From an uncultured Clostridia bacterium (lineage in GTDB: Bacteria > Bacillota > Clostridia > TANB77 > CAG-508), in contig CAKOTX010000009.1 of the NCBI GenBank assembly GCA_934120315.1, forward strand, positions 1 through 43,876: 43,876 bases of DNA, read 5' to 3'. Numbering within the stretch: position 1 is the first letter of the stretch; the number at the start of each line of letters is the position of its first letter. Shown one piece after another: positions 7,808 through 15,490 of this stretch. The position numbers were made by a program, and so were the translations under genes. The notes under the pieces are model-generated. The model searched no databases and was not told the origin of the DNA. It worked only from the letters and a program-made list of their open reading frames with translations.

Positions 7808-9550
7808 TTATTCTTTTATTTGAATATGTACATCATCTAATTGTTGTTTTGTAACAACAGATGGCGCTCTCATTAATAAATCTCTTGCCTTTTTATTTTT
7901 AGGGAATGCTATTACTTCTCTTATATTTGTTGAATCTGCAATTAGCATTACCATTCTATCTACACCAGGTGCAGCTCCTGCATGTGGTGGTGTACCATAT
8001 TGGAATGCATTATATAATGCTCCAAATCTATTTTTTACATCTTCTTCTGTATATCCTGCAATTTCAAATGCTTTAACCATTATTTCTGGATCATGGTTTC
8101 TTACTGCTCCTGACATTGTTTCATATCCATTACATACTAAATCAAATTGATATGCTAATACATCTAGTGGATCTTTTGACTCTAGCGCTTCCAATCCTCC
8201 TTGTGGCATTGAGAATGGATTGTGACAGAAATCTATTGTTCCTTCGTCTGATAATTCATACATTGGGAAATCTACTATAAAACAGAATCTATATGTATCT
8301 TTTTCTAATAAATCTAATCTCTTTCCAAGTTCTATTCTTACAAGTCCTGCAATTTTTTGTGCTTTATGGAATTCATCTGCTATAAAGAATATGCTATCTC
8401 CAGCTTTTACTCCAAATTCATTTTCTAATTTAGCTTTTGCTTCATCTGTTATAAATTTAGCAATTCCACCTTGTACTGTTCCATCTTTCTCGAATTTTGT
8501 CCAAGCTAATCCTTTTGCTCCAACTTCTTCTGTTGTTGCAAACTCAGTCATTTTATCAAAGAATTTTCTTCCTTGTTCAGCACCATTTGGCACTACTATT
8601 GCTTTTACTGTTTTATCTTTAAATGCATTGAATTCTATATTTTCAAATACTTTTGTTACATCTTGAATAATTAATGGATTTCTTAAATCTGGTTTATCTA
8701 TTCCGTATTTTTCCATTGCTTCTCTATATGGAATTCTAATGAATGGTCCTTCATCAACTTTCCAATTTGTGAATTTTTTAAATGTATATGGTATAACATC
8801 TTCTACTACTTTAAATACATCTTCTTGTGTTGCAAAACTCATTTCAAAATCTAATTGATAAAATTCTCCTGGTGCTCTATCTGCACGTGGGTCTTCATCT
8901 CTAAAGCATGGTGCTATTTGGAAGTATTTATCAAAACCACTTACCATTAATAATTGTTTAAATTGTTGTGGTGCTTGTGGTAATGCATAAAATTCCCCTG
9001 GATGTAATCTACTTGGTACTAAAAAATCTCTTGCTCCTTCTGGTGATGAATTCGCTAAAATTGGTGTTTGAATTTCTGCAAATCCTAATTCATCCATTTT
9101 ATCTCTTAATGTTTTTAAAATTTTTGAACGTAGTAAAATTATATTGTGTAATTTTTCATTTCTTAAATCTAAGAATCTATATTCAAGTCTTAGATCTTCT
9201 CTTACTTCTTGGTCTGTATTAATTTCAAATGGAAGTACATTTTTACATTTTCCTAAAATCTCCATTTTATTTGCAACTACTTCTATTTCTCCTGTCGCCA
9301 TTTTAGGATTTTTGTTACTTCTTTCCACAACTTTACCACATATGTGAATACAACTTTCTGTTGTAAAGTCTTTTGCTTGTTCTTGCAATTTTTCATCATT
9401 TACTACTATTTGTGTAATTCCAAATTGATCTCTTAAATCTATGAATACCATTCCTCCTAAATTACGGATTTTTTGTATCCATCCTGATAGCTCAACTTCT
9501 TCTCCTACATTTTTTATATTTAATTCTCCTAAATTATGTGTTCTATACAT
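7808..9550 (-). CDS. aspS: Aspartate--tRNA ligase
   Basis: A 580-residue bacterial-type class II AspRS. It has an N-terminal OB anticodon-binding domain (about 1-110, GWIQKIRNLGGMVFIDLRDQ), motif 2 FRDEDPRADR, an inserted bacterial GAD domain (about 290-420), and motif 3 in PGVDRMVMLIADS near the C-terminus. The length is normal. GGGAGG precedes the ATG at 9550. It appears monocistronic, with a promoter at 9581-9610 and a terminator at 7766-7806. Whether it also charges tRNA-Asn cannot be judged here. Confidence 0.97.
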   Translation of the reverse strand: MYRTHNLGELNIKNVGEEVELSGWIQKIRNLGGMVFIDLRDQFGITQIVVNDEKLQEQAKDFTTESCIHICGKVVERSNKNPKMATGEIEVVANKMEILGKCKNVLPFEINTDQEVREDLRLEYRFLDLRNEKLHNIILLRSKILKTLRDKMDELGFAEIQTPILANSSPEGARDFLVPSRLHPGEFYALPQAPQQFKQLLMVSGFDKYFQIAPCFRDEDPRADRAPGEFYQLDFEMSFATQEDVFKVVEDVIPYTFKKFTNWKVDEGPFIRIPYREAMEKYGIDKPDLRNPLIIQDVTKVFENIEFNAFKDKTVKAIVVPNGAEQGRKFFDKMTEFATTEEVGAKGLAWTKFEKDGTVQGGIAKFITDEAKAKLENEFGVKAGDSIFFIADEFHKAQKIAGLVRIELGKRLDLLEKDTYRFCFIVDFPMYELSDEGTIDFCHNPFSMPQGGLEALESKDPLDVLAYQFDLVCNGYETMSGAVRNHDPEIMVKAFEIAGYTEEDVKNRFGALYNAFQYGTPPHAGAAPGVDRMVMLIADSTNIREVIAFPKNKKARDLLMRAPSVVTKQQLDDVHIQIKE

Positions 9551-9580
9551 GTATGTTCCTCCCTTTATGAGCTGTTTTTA

Positions 9581-9610
9581 TTTATACCAATCTATTTTAC
9601 TACAAAACAA
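9581..9610 (-). promoter_or_regulatory. Candidate promoter for aspS
   Basis: Extended -10 TGGTATAAA (-10 at 9586-9581) with TTGTTT (9610-9605) 18 bp upstream. The -35 is weak. Confidence 0.5.
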
Positions 9611-9612
9611 AT

Positions 9613-9638
9613 AAAATAGCAAGTTTTCTTGCTATTTT
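9613..9638. terminator. Terminator-like hairpin between aspS and the IS remnant
   Basis: An 11-bp perfect stem (9613-9623 with 9628-9638) and a four-base TTTT loop, T-rich on both sides. It would stop transcripts from the transposase remnant before aspS. Confidence 0.65.
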
Positions 9639-9721
9639 TCTTCAATCATATGTATGTTAGTCAATGATGTGAAACAAATTAATATATTATTCTTGCAATA
9701 TATTGAATTTGTTTTTTTATT

Positions 9722-10276
9722 TTATGCACACATTAATTCTGCTCTTTTTTCTTTTGGGGTCAAATATCCTAAAACAGCCATTGGTATTCTATTAAATCTT
9801 TTTAAATATATTGCTCCTTGTTTTCTTAAATCTTCTAAGCTATAAATTGTAAGCCAACTATAAAACCTTTCATTATCATTTCTATGACTTCTTTCTACTT
9901 TTCCGTTATGTTCTGGCGTTCTTGGTCTTATTTTATGATGTTTTATATCCTTTATTTATCTTTAATTTATACCATATTTCATTTAATGTTATATGTGGAT
10001 TTCTTTTTATTAAGTCTTTTATCCATTTCATTTCTATCTCTGTATGTGCTGTTGGATGCTTACTCATTGGTCCATGACTTTTATCTTCTAAACTTTCTTT
10101 ATTACCATTATATTTTTTATTCCATCTCCATAGTGATGTCCTTGATATATGATATTTTCTGCATACATATCCTATATCTCCACAATTTCTGTACATTTCT
10201 ACTGCATGTATTCTTGTTTTTAATTCATGTGGTAAATATCTCTTTGTATTTTATTTTTTTGTGTTATAATATCCAT
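9722..10276 (-). pseudogene. IS481-like transposase remnant, frameshifted and internally deleted
   Basis: The N-terminal part encodes a helix-turn-helix domain (YVCRKYHISRTSLWRWNKKY). The C-terminal part encodes the end of the DDE core (RPRTPEHNGKVERSHRND, then YLTPKEKRAELMCA and TAA). The two halves meet near 9940-9950 in different frames, and the central catalytic region with the first Asp residues is missing. A second lesion lies near 10239-10243. The ATG at 10276 opens MDIITQKNKIQR, but a GA duplication throws it out of frame with RYLPHELKTRIHAVEMYRNC. The protein cannot be active. Confidence 0.85.
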
Positions 10277-10342
10277 AAGTGATTCAAGTCCTTTCGTATA
10301 ATTTGTTTTTTGGTCAATTCAATTATACTACTTGAATCACTT
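10277..10342 (-). repeat. 13-bp inverted repeat in the transposase leader
   Basis: AAGTGATTCAAGT (10277-10289) and ACTTGAATCACTT (10330-10342) are perfect inverse copies about 40 nt apart, directly before the transposase ATG. In a read-through transcript the stem would cover the start region. Such hairpins in other IS elements block expression from outside promoters; that role is inference here. Confidence 0.7.
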
Positions 10343-10429
10343 TTTTTCTATATTATTTTTATTTCACATCAGTGTGACCCGTCTTCCTCTCGTTCTAATT
10401 TATATATTTAATTCTTATTTCGAGCTCCT

Positions 10430-10600
10430 TTTAGTGCATCGCTACACAGGACTCAGAGCTACCTTTAATAAAGTGCTACTCTAGCCCCAATGCCGTAGTA
10501 GCAATCGTTCGTAATGCAGCTGTCGCGGTTAGACGCTTGACTATAACTGCCCGTATAGTAGTAATAGCCTCCTCGAGTGGCACAAGGATAGTAGTCGTTA
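10430..10600 (-). other. Candidate DGR variable region and downstream IMH-like sequence
   Basis: The last codons of the surface protein gene, and about 60 bases after its stop, are clearly richer in G+C than the surroundings. The residues after RGG and before GIGARVALY are dominated by Y, S, D, C, N, T and I. Most are encoded by NNY codons (TAT, TAC, AGT, GAC, AGC, TGC, ATT, GAT). This is the pattern produced when AAC/AAT codons of a template repeat are changed at both adenines. A constant GC-rich end (GGCATTGGGGCTAGAG onward) matches the place of an IMH site. No reverse transcriptase or template repeat is present in this window, so the call is inference from pattern and domain. Confidence 0.65.
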
Positions 10601-13125
10601 GAAGTATATTCGAGTGTCCACTCCCATACATTTCCTGCCAAATCATATATTCCCATTTTACTAAATGTTTCGTCTGCTCCTGTTGATAATAATATATTTT
10701 CACTAGCAGTTTTTGACTTTGATGTTGCTGTTGACCAGTTTAAACCATTTGGTGTATATTTTAAATTTTCATTTGTTATATTCCATGCATTGTTTCTATA
10801 ATTTCCCCAACTTGTACTATCTGTTTTTAAATCTGCTTGTGCTGTTCCTTTTTTCTCTAAATATTTCATTACCAAATCCCATTGTACTCCAAATAATAAA
10901 CTTGTTGTTCTATCTCCACGTTCCATATTACTTGCTAATGTTTGGGCTTGTTTGCATGTAACATTATTATATGGATAAGCATTTGGTTTTATTACTGGTG
11001 TTTCTGTTGGGGCTGTTGATGATGAACCAGATGTCTTTGGTGCATCTTCTATTCCTGTTTCATATTTTCCAATATAGAATCCTCCATTTTGATATACGCT
11101 TTTTAACATTTTTTGTTTTAATTCTGTATATCGAGCACTTGTTAATCCTGTTGTATCATCTGAATAATATGTATCTTTATATGATGTTCCATTTCTATAA
11201 TCTGCTGTATATGTATGTAAATCTGTTTCTATTGCTGTATATTCAGCTTCTGTAAACTCTGTTATCTTCAATCCTGCTTTTGGATATACTTCTGCTGTTT
11301 TTGGTACTTCTACCCATACATATTGGTTTCCTTTACTATCTTGAATTGTTAATCCATTACTTAAGTCTGTTCCTTCTACTTGTGTAAAATTCTTTGGTAA
11401 ATATGTCCCTGCTGTTGTTATTGCTCCTTTTTCAGTTAAATAGCCTGGTGTTTCTGATGTGTCTATTCGTGCATAAGTTGCATCTTGATAACTCCAACTG
11501 TACTTAGTTCCATTTCCGCCAACTATTTTAGTATCACCATTAAACATATATTGTGAATTTGTTACATTTTCTGTCGTCCATCCTTTCCCTGTTGTTGAAT
11601 TGTATTCACTTACATATATTGTTGTTAATTTACTACAACTTCCAAACATAAAATACATATTAGTAACATTTTTTGTATTAAAATTACTTAAATCCAAACT
11701 CGTTAGATTTCTACATGTATAAAACATCCTATCCATATTTATAACTTTATTAGTCTCAAATCCACTTACATCTAAACTTGCTAAATTACTGCAATCTTTA
11801 AACATTCCATACATATTAGTAACATTGCTTGTATCAAAATTAGTCACATCCAAATTTGTTAAATTACTACAAGCTGAAAACATATGACTCATATTAGTAA
11901 CTTTACTTGTATCAAAATTAGTCACATCAATACTTGTTAAACTACTACAAGTTGAAAATATATCATACATTTCATTTACTTTACTTGTATCAAAATTAGT
12001 TACATCCAAACTTGTTAAATTACTACAATCTCTAAACATACCTTGTATGTTTGTAGCATTACTTGTATCAAAATTCCTTACATCTAAATTCGTCAAACTA
12101 CTACACGAATAAAACATAAGCCTCATATCCGTTACTTTGCTCGTTATAAATTTACTTACATCTAAATTCGTCAAGCTACTACAGCTCGTAAACATTCTCC
12201 CCATATTCGTTACTTGACTTGTATCAAAGTATGTTATATCCAATACTGTCAATTTGCTACAGTCTCCGAACATACAACTCATATCTGTAACTCCATCAGT
12301 TTTAAAGTTTGATAAATCTATACTTGTTAATTCTCTAAAGTTAACAAATAATTTACTCGCATTTTTATTTGCATAAATTATATCTTCACTCATAAATATT
12401 AAATCATACATTTCATCATTATTAGTATCTGTATAATATCCCATTATACTTCCATCTTGTTTTTCTGATGCATCAAATTCTGATTTTATTTCAACTGTTA
12501 TATCCGATTTTTTTCCTTGTTTAAATGATATTGTTTCTATTTTTGTATTATCTATATCTCCTGTTAAATACTTATAACTAAGAATATAATCAGGAGCAGG
12601 ATTAGCCATCATCCTGTTAGGAACTTTTATTACAAAATTCAAATATGAATTTAACACATTATTATCAGGCATTGTCGTTCCTTTATATTTAAATTCTATA
12701 ATTATATCTCTGCTCTCACCTGGTCCTATTTTTTCTCCTGTTGTAAATCCTGATATATCAAATATAATATCATTATTATCGTAAAAATCATTTGCATAAG
12801 TTATTTTTTGAAATACAGCTTCTTCTGTTCCTTTGTTATAAACCGTCACTTTATATGTTATATTTGAATTTACATTTGTATCAGACAGCTGTATAGTACT
12901 ATTCATTACTGTTCCTACATAATTATTTATTCTTGAATTACTTGCATTTACATCACTTACATATTCAATATTAGTAATAAATACTCCTTCTTGTGCATCT
13001 GCTATTGCATCTCCTTCTATTTCTCCTGATATTGAATTTATTGATGCATATCCTATTGACATTAATAATACAGCTCCCAATAGTACAAATAATAATAACA
13101 TATTTTTGTTTTTGACTAGTTTCAT
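10465..13125 (-). CDS. Surface protein: TasA-like N-terminus, BspA/DUF285 repeats, FGE-sulfatase-like C-terminal domain
   Basis: An 886-residue surface protein. Residues 1-35 are a basic stretch plus hydrophobic signal or anchor (LLLFVLLGAVLLMSIGYASI). Residues about 36-175 resemble TasA/camelysin-type beta domains. Residues about 263-528 hold about ten 24-25-residue BspA-like leucine-rich repeats (LTNLDVTNFDTSNVTNMYGM type). Residues about 560-886 form an FGE-sulfatase domain (GIYDLAGNVWEWTLEY, RGGYYYY, ending GIGARVALY). It has no LPxTG motif. Such C-type-lectin-fold domains are common DGR targets, used for ligand binding. GGAGG precedes the ATG. The long leader at 13126-13390 suggests regulated expression. 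An adhesion or host/prey-binding role is inference. Confidence 0.88.
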   Translation of the reverse strand: MKLVKNKNMLLLFVLLGAVLLMSIGYASINSISGEIEGDAIADAQEGVFITNIEYVSDVNASNSRINNYVGTVMNSTIQLSDTNVNSNITYKVTVYNKGTEEAVFQKITYANDFYDNNDIIFDISGFTTGEKIGPGESRDIIIEFKYKGTTMPDNNVLNSYLNFVIKVPNRMMANPAPDYILSYKYLTGDIDNTKIETISFKQGKKSDITVEIKSEFDASEKQDGSIMGYYTDTNNDEMYDLIFMSEDIIYANKNASKLFVNFRELTSIDLSNFKTDGVTDMSCMFGDCSKLTVLDITYFDTSQVTNMGRMFTSCSSLTNLDVSKFITSKVTDMRLMFYSCSSLTNLDVRNFDTSNATNIQGMFRDCSNLTSLDVTNFDTSKVNEMYDIFSTCSSLTSIDVTNFDTSKVTNMSHMFSACSNLTNLDVTNFDTSNVTNMYGMFKDCSNLASLDVSGFETNKVINMDRMFYTCRNLTSLDLSNFNTKNVTNMYFMFGSCSKLTTIYVSEYNSTTGKGWTTENVTNSQYMFNGDTKIVGGNGTKYSWSYQDATYARIDTSETPGYLTEKGAITTAGTYLPKNFTQVEGTDLSNGLTIQDSKGNQYVWVEVPKTAEVYPKAGLKITEFTEAEYTAIETDLHTYTADYRNGTSYKDTYYSDDTTGLTSARYTELKQKMLKSVYQNGGFYIGKYETGIEDAPKTSGSSSTAPTETPVIKPNAYPYNNVTCKQAQTLASNMERGDRTTSLLFGVQWDLVMKYLEKKGTAQADLKTDSTSWGNYRNNAWNITNENLKYTPNGLNWSTATSKSKTASENILLSTGADETFSKMGIYDLAGNVWEWTLEYTSNDYYPCATRGGYYYYTGSYSQASNRDSCITNDCYYGIGARVALY
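11540..12340 (-). repeat. Tandem BspA/DUF285 coding repeats
   Basis: About ten direct repeats of 72-75 bp encode units with the pattern MF..CS.LT.LDV.NFDTS.VTNM. They are coding leucine-rich repeats and can recombine with each other, so copy number may vary between strains. Confidence 0.85.
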
Positions 13126-13167
13126 ATTTTTCCTCCACCTTTATAGTATCCCCAAAAATCTTTAGTA

Positions 13168-13237
13168 TAAAAAAAGACCTAAAAAGTAAGTAGCTTATTT
13201 TTCACATCTTTCTTCTAAGCTTCTTCTATTTTTAGGT
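13168..13237 (-). terminator. Terminator or attenuator in the surface-protein leader
   Basis: ACCTAAAAA (13237-13229) pairs with TTTTTAGGT (13185-13177). An inner stem pairs AGCTTA (13221-13216) with TAAGCT (13197-13192), and a run CTTTTTTT follows. It lies about 45 nt before the surface-protein start and downstream of the only strong promoter, so it may act as an attenuator. It could instead end a separate small transcript. Confidence 0.6.
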
Positions 13238-13242
13238 ATGTA

Positions 13243-13333
13243 AAAAGACTTGTCATTTCTGACATTTTTATTTTCTAAAGTATCCGTGTGTGTGTGTGTG
13301 TGTGTGTACAGCCCCAACGGTTACAAGTCTTTT
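13243..13333 (-). ncRNA. Structured leader stem enclosing a dinucleotide repeat
   Basis: AAAAGACTTGT (13333-13323) pairs perfectly with ACAAGTCTTTT (13253-13243), closing a large loop that contains (AC)11. The 5' bases AAAAGAC could instead pair with GTCTTTT of the downstream terminator, so alternative folds are possible. It matches no riboswitch class I recognise. Confidence 0.45.
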
Positions 13334-13342
13334 CATCATCAT
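13268..13342 (-). CDS. Possible short leader peptide with His-Thr repeats
   Basis: Three consecutive ATG codons (13342-13334), preceded by GAGG, open a frame of about 24 codons. It reads MMMKRLVTVGAV, then HTHTHTH from the (AC)11 tract, then GYFRK and TAA. Adding one AC unit would extend the frame by about 28 codons through the stem. Losing one would end it just after the repeat. It could be a leader peptide or a phase-variable small protein, or simply chance. No homology is claimed. Confidence 0.3.
   Translation of the reverse strand: MMMKRLVTVGAVHTHTHTHGYFRK
13286..13307. repeat. (GT)11/(AC)11 microsatellite
   Basis: 22 bases of uninterrupted dinucleotide repeat lie in the transcribed leader of the surface-protein gene. 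Such tracts are prone to slipped-strand mispairing. Confidence 0.97.
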
Positions 13343-13380
13343 ACATCCTCGTTTTCTTTTTTCATCATTTTACAAATCCA

Positions 13381-13409
13381 ATTATAATATTAAACTTTAT
13401 TTTTGTCTA
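13381..13409 (-). promoter_or_regulatory. Promoter of the surface-protein leader
   Basis: -35 TAGACA (13409-13404), 17-bp spacer, -10 TATAAT (13386-13381). It gives a leader of about 250 nt before the surface-protein ATG. Confidence 0.75.
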
Positions 13410-13462
13410 GCAATTTTGGCAAGTTTCTAAAAACGTGTTATTAAATATTTTTTAATATTTTT

Positions 13463-14236
13463 TCAAGAACCTATTCTCAATATATCATTGTATGTTACAA
13501 ATAGTGAAAGTGCAATTAAAATAGAAAAACCTATTAATTGAATTTTAGCTTCTGTTTCAACCTTCATTGGTTTACGTCTTATAATTTCTATTAGTAAAAC
13601 CAATATTTTTCCACCATCTAGTGCTGGAATTGGCAACAAATTAGTTACTCCTAATGAAACTGATATAACTGATAGTAAATAGATATAATCAACAAGCTTA
13701 CTTGTTTGAACTACTACCTCTGAAATTCCAACAATTCCTACCATTTGGTCTGTTTTAACTCCACCCGTAAATAACATTTTTATGCTTTCAAATATACTTC
13801 CAATAAATGCACCTGTTCTCTGTCCACCATAATATATTCTATTTAAAAATGTGTCTTTTGTTGGATCAGCAAATTGTAACCCTACTGTTGATACTAATAT
13901 AAAATATACTATTATTCCAAATATAATATTTACTGCTGCTCCAGCAACTACAATTGCAATTCTCTTCCAAACACTTGCTTTTGAAAAAGAACCTTCTGAA
14001 TCAGAAGCTTCTTCTTCTCCTTCCATACTACAAAATCCTCCAAGTGGTATCATTCGTAGTGAATATTTTGTCTCTTTTCCTTGCTTTTGCCAAATGACTT
14101 TTCCAAATCCTATTGCAAATTCATTTACTTTGACTTTACAAAGTTTGGCCACTATACAGTGGCCACCTTCATGAATTAGTATCAAGAATCCTAATAAAAA
14201 TATTATTTTCAATGCATTTATTAAAAAACTTATCAA
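13463..14236 (-). CDS. rseP: Site-2 intramembrane metalloprotease, PDZ-less RseP/RasP type
   Basis: A 257-residue M50 protease that cuts membrane proteins such as anti-sigma factors and leftover signal peptides. The zinc motif HEGGH is at residues 23-27 in the first membrane helix. The second motif NLLPIPALDGG (near 205) supplies the Asp ligand. Relatives are usually 330-450 residues, with one or two PDZ domains between the second helix and the SGPVGI-like segment. Here only about 20 residues join them, so no PDZ is present. The start is a TTG at 14236 with AGGAGG 9 nt upstream; no ATG lies before the active site. It is the last gene of the pyrH-frr-uppS-cdsA operon. Confidence 0.9.
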   Translation of the reverse strand: MISFLINALKIIFLLGFLILIHEGGHCIVAKLCKVKVNEFAIGFGKVIWQKQGKETKYSLRMIPLGGFCSMEGEEEASDSEGSFSKASVWKRIAIVVAGAAVNIIFGIIVYFILVSTVGLQFADPTKDTFLNRIYYGGQRTGAFIGSIFESIKMLFTGGVKTDQMVGIVGISEVVVQTSKLVDYIYLLSVISVSLGVTNLLPIPALDGGKILVLLIEIIRRKPMKVETEAKIQLIGFSILIALSLFVTYNDILRIGS

Positions 14237-14265
14237 ATTTTATTTCCTCCTATATACACATATAG

Positions 14266-15240
14266 TTATCTACTCTCGCCATTATCCTTTTTTACATCAG
14301 GCTTTTTTTTTAAAATCAATTCCATATAGTCTTTCATTAATTCTAATACTATATTTTTTTCTTCAACACTTGCATCTCTACTTACCATAGAATCTAGCAC
14401 CTCTTTGATTCTTGACTGTAATGTTGGAACAACTCTGTCATATTCTTCTTCTCTAGATTCTAATACTGCTGATTTAGCATTTTTATAACCAAATCTTCTA
14501 GTATATTTAGATACAGCCTTCTTGCCATTCAAAGCCTTTTCTATTTTTTCTTTTTTTGAAGGATTATGCATAGCATATATAGTTATAGGTTCATCTGGTG
14601 TTTCTCCTCTAGCTAATATTTCTAAAACATCATATTTTCCAGTTTGTTCTATATATTCTATCGTATTAGGCATTCCAGCATATGTTTGATTATGATGAGC
14701 AGGTGTTACTAGCCTTCCCCAGCCTTTAGTTCTTACCTGTCCTTCATATCTCTCTAAAATAGACATCCTACTTTCTAATCCACATGTTGCAATTCCTCTT
14801 ACAATTACAGTATATCCTAATTCTTGTAATTCAATAATTGATTCATCTGCAATTCTATTATTTTTCATTGTTCCTTCAAAAATTATATTATATCTTTCTC
14901 TACGCAATTCTTCAAAAAGTCTACTAGTCCAAGTATTACTTTCTTGGTCCGTTATAATAGTATACATGTCTGGATATAGTCGTGCTATTTCTTCGCTTTG
15001 AGGATGAAAAGGTTTTATTTCATCACTATTAATTATTATAACATTTTCATCCATAAACATTTTTGTTGAATAACCTATTATTCCACTTTTTCCAGCTCCT
15101 GTTTGCCCTCCAATAATAACTGCTATTGGATTTTCTACTGGAATTTTTCCACCTGTATATATTCTTTTTATTGTTTGATAGTATTGTTCATGTTCAGCAT
15201 CTGTCAATTTATATTTCCTTAAAATTTCTTCTTTTTCCAT
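14266..15240 (-). CDS. Zeta-toxin family kinase
   Basis: About 324 residues from the ATG at 15240. A GTG at 15249 is also in frame, but AAAGGTG fits the ATG. The Walker A motif IIGGQTGAGKS (about 42-52) is followed by the likely catalytic INSDEIKPFHP (Asp73), typical of zeta/PezT kinases. These phosphorylate UDP-N-acetylglucosamine and block peptidoglycan synthesis. The C-terminal 100 residues are charged and helical, longer than in the core toxin. It starts right after the small upstream gene stops and sits between cdsA and rseP, a position often held by dxr. Toxin activity is inferred from family; some chromosomal zeta proteins have other roles. Confidence 0.88.
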   Translation of the reverse strand: MEKEEILRKYKLTDAEHEQYYQTIKRIYTGGKIPVENPIAVIIGGQTGAGKSGIIGYSTKMFMDENVIIINSDEIKPFHPQSEEIARLYPDMYTIITDQESNTWTSRLFEELRRERYNIIFEGTMKNNRIADESIIELQELGYTVIVRGIATCGLESRMSILERYEGQVRTKGWGRLVTPAHHNQTYAGMPNTIEYIEQTGKYDVLEILARGETPDEPITIYAMHNPSKKEKIEKALNGKKAVSKYTRRFGYKNAKSAVLESREEEYDRVVPTLQSRIKEVLDSMVSRDASVEEKNIVLELMKDYMELILKKKPDVKKDNGESR

Positions 15241-15241
15241 C

Positions 15242-15433
15242 CTATTCACCTTTTATTTCTTTACCATATACATTTATTATTTTTTCTATTATTTCTTTAT
15301 CACCTTGATACATTTTTGTCTTTTCCTTAAGCAATTCTTTCAATTTTTCTTCTGAATTCTCTTCTCTAGATGTTTTTGCTATCTTGGCTGCCATTATTTC
15401 TACTGCTATTTCTAATTTTGTATTTGCATTCAT
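15242..15433 (-). CDS. Small helical protein, probable zeta antitoxin
   Basis: 63 residues from the ATG at 15433, with AGGA upstream; the frame also opens at a TTG at 15442. It is highly charged and predicted helical (KLEIAVEIMAAKIAKTSREE, then EEKLKELLKEKTKMYQGDKE). It lies directly before the zeta-type kinase with a one-base gap, which is the usual antitoxin-toxin order. It is shorter than the classic epsilon antitoxin (about 90 residues) and I see no clear sequence signature. The antitoxin role therefore rests on position and size. Confidence 0.65.
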   Translation of the reverse strand: MNANTKLEIAVEIMAAKIAKTSREENSEEKLKELLKEKTKMYQGDKEIIEKIINVYGKEIKGE

Positions 15434-15490
15434 TTTTATCAATCCTATATTTCTATATTTAGATTTTTTATTGGTTATATCTATAAACCT

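Larger units (their letters stand above)
9665..10371 (-). mobile_element. Decayed IS481-like insertion sequence
   Basis: The ends carry a 14-bp terminal inverted repeat with one mismatch: TGATGTGAAACAAA at 9665-9678 and its inverse at 10358-10371. Inside lies a broken transposase on the minus strand (9722-10276). The element is about 0.7 kb, against roughly 1 kb for intact relatives, which fits the internal deletion. A second 13-bp perfect inverted repeat (10277-10289 / 10330-10342) flanks the transposase leader. I could not define a target duplication; the true ends may extend a few bases further. Confidence 0.7.

Noticed and set aside
9654..10282. Plus-strand open frames across the IS remnant
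   Set aside because: The transposase signatures are on the minus strand; the plus frames are hydrophobic shadows.
10476..10703. Overlapping frame at the end of the surface protein gene
   Set aside because: It lies in another frame of the FGE-like domain, with no start signals; the main frame carries the conserved domain.
10713..11255. Plus-strand open frames inside the surface protein gene
   Set aside because: They are antisense shadows rich in Leu and His; nothing resembles a reverse transcriptase or accessory DGR protein.
11540..12340. Regular 72-75-bp repeats that could suggest a CRISPR array
   Set aside because: They keep one open frame and encode BspA/DUF285 repeats; units are degenerate and have no spacers.
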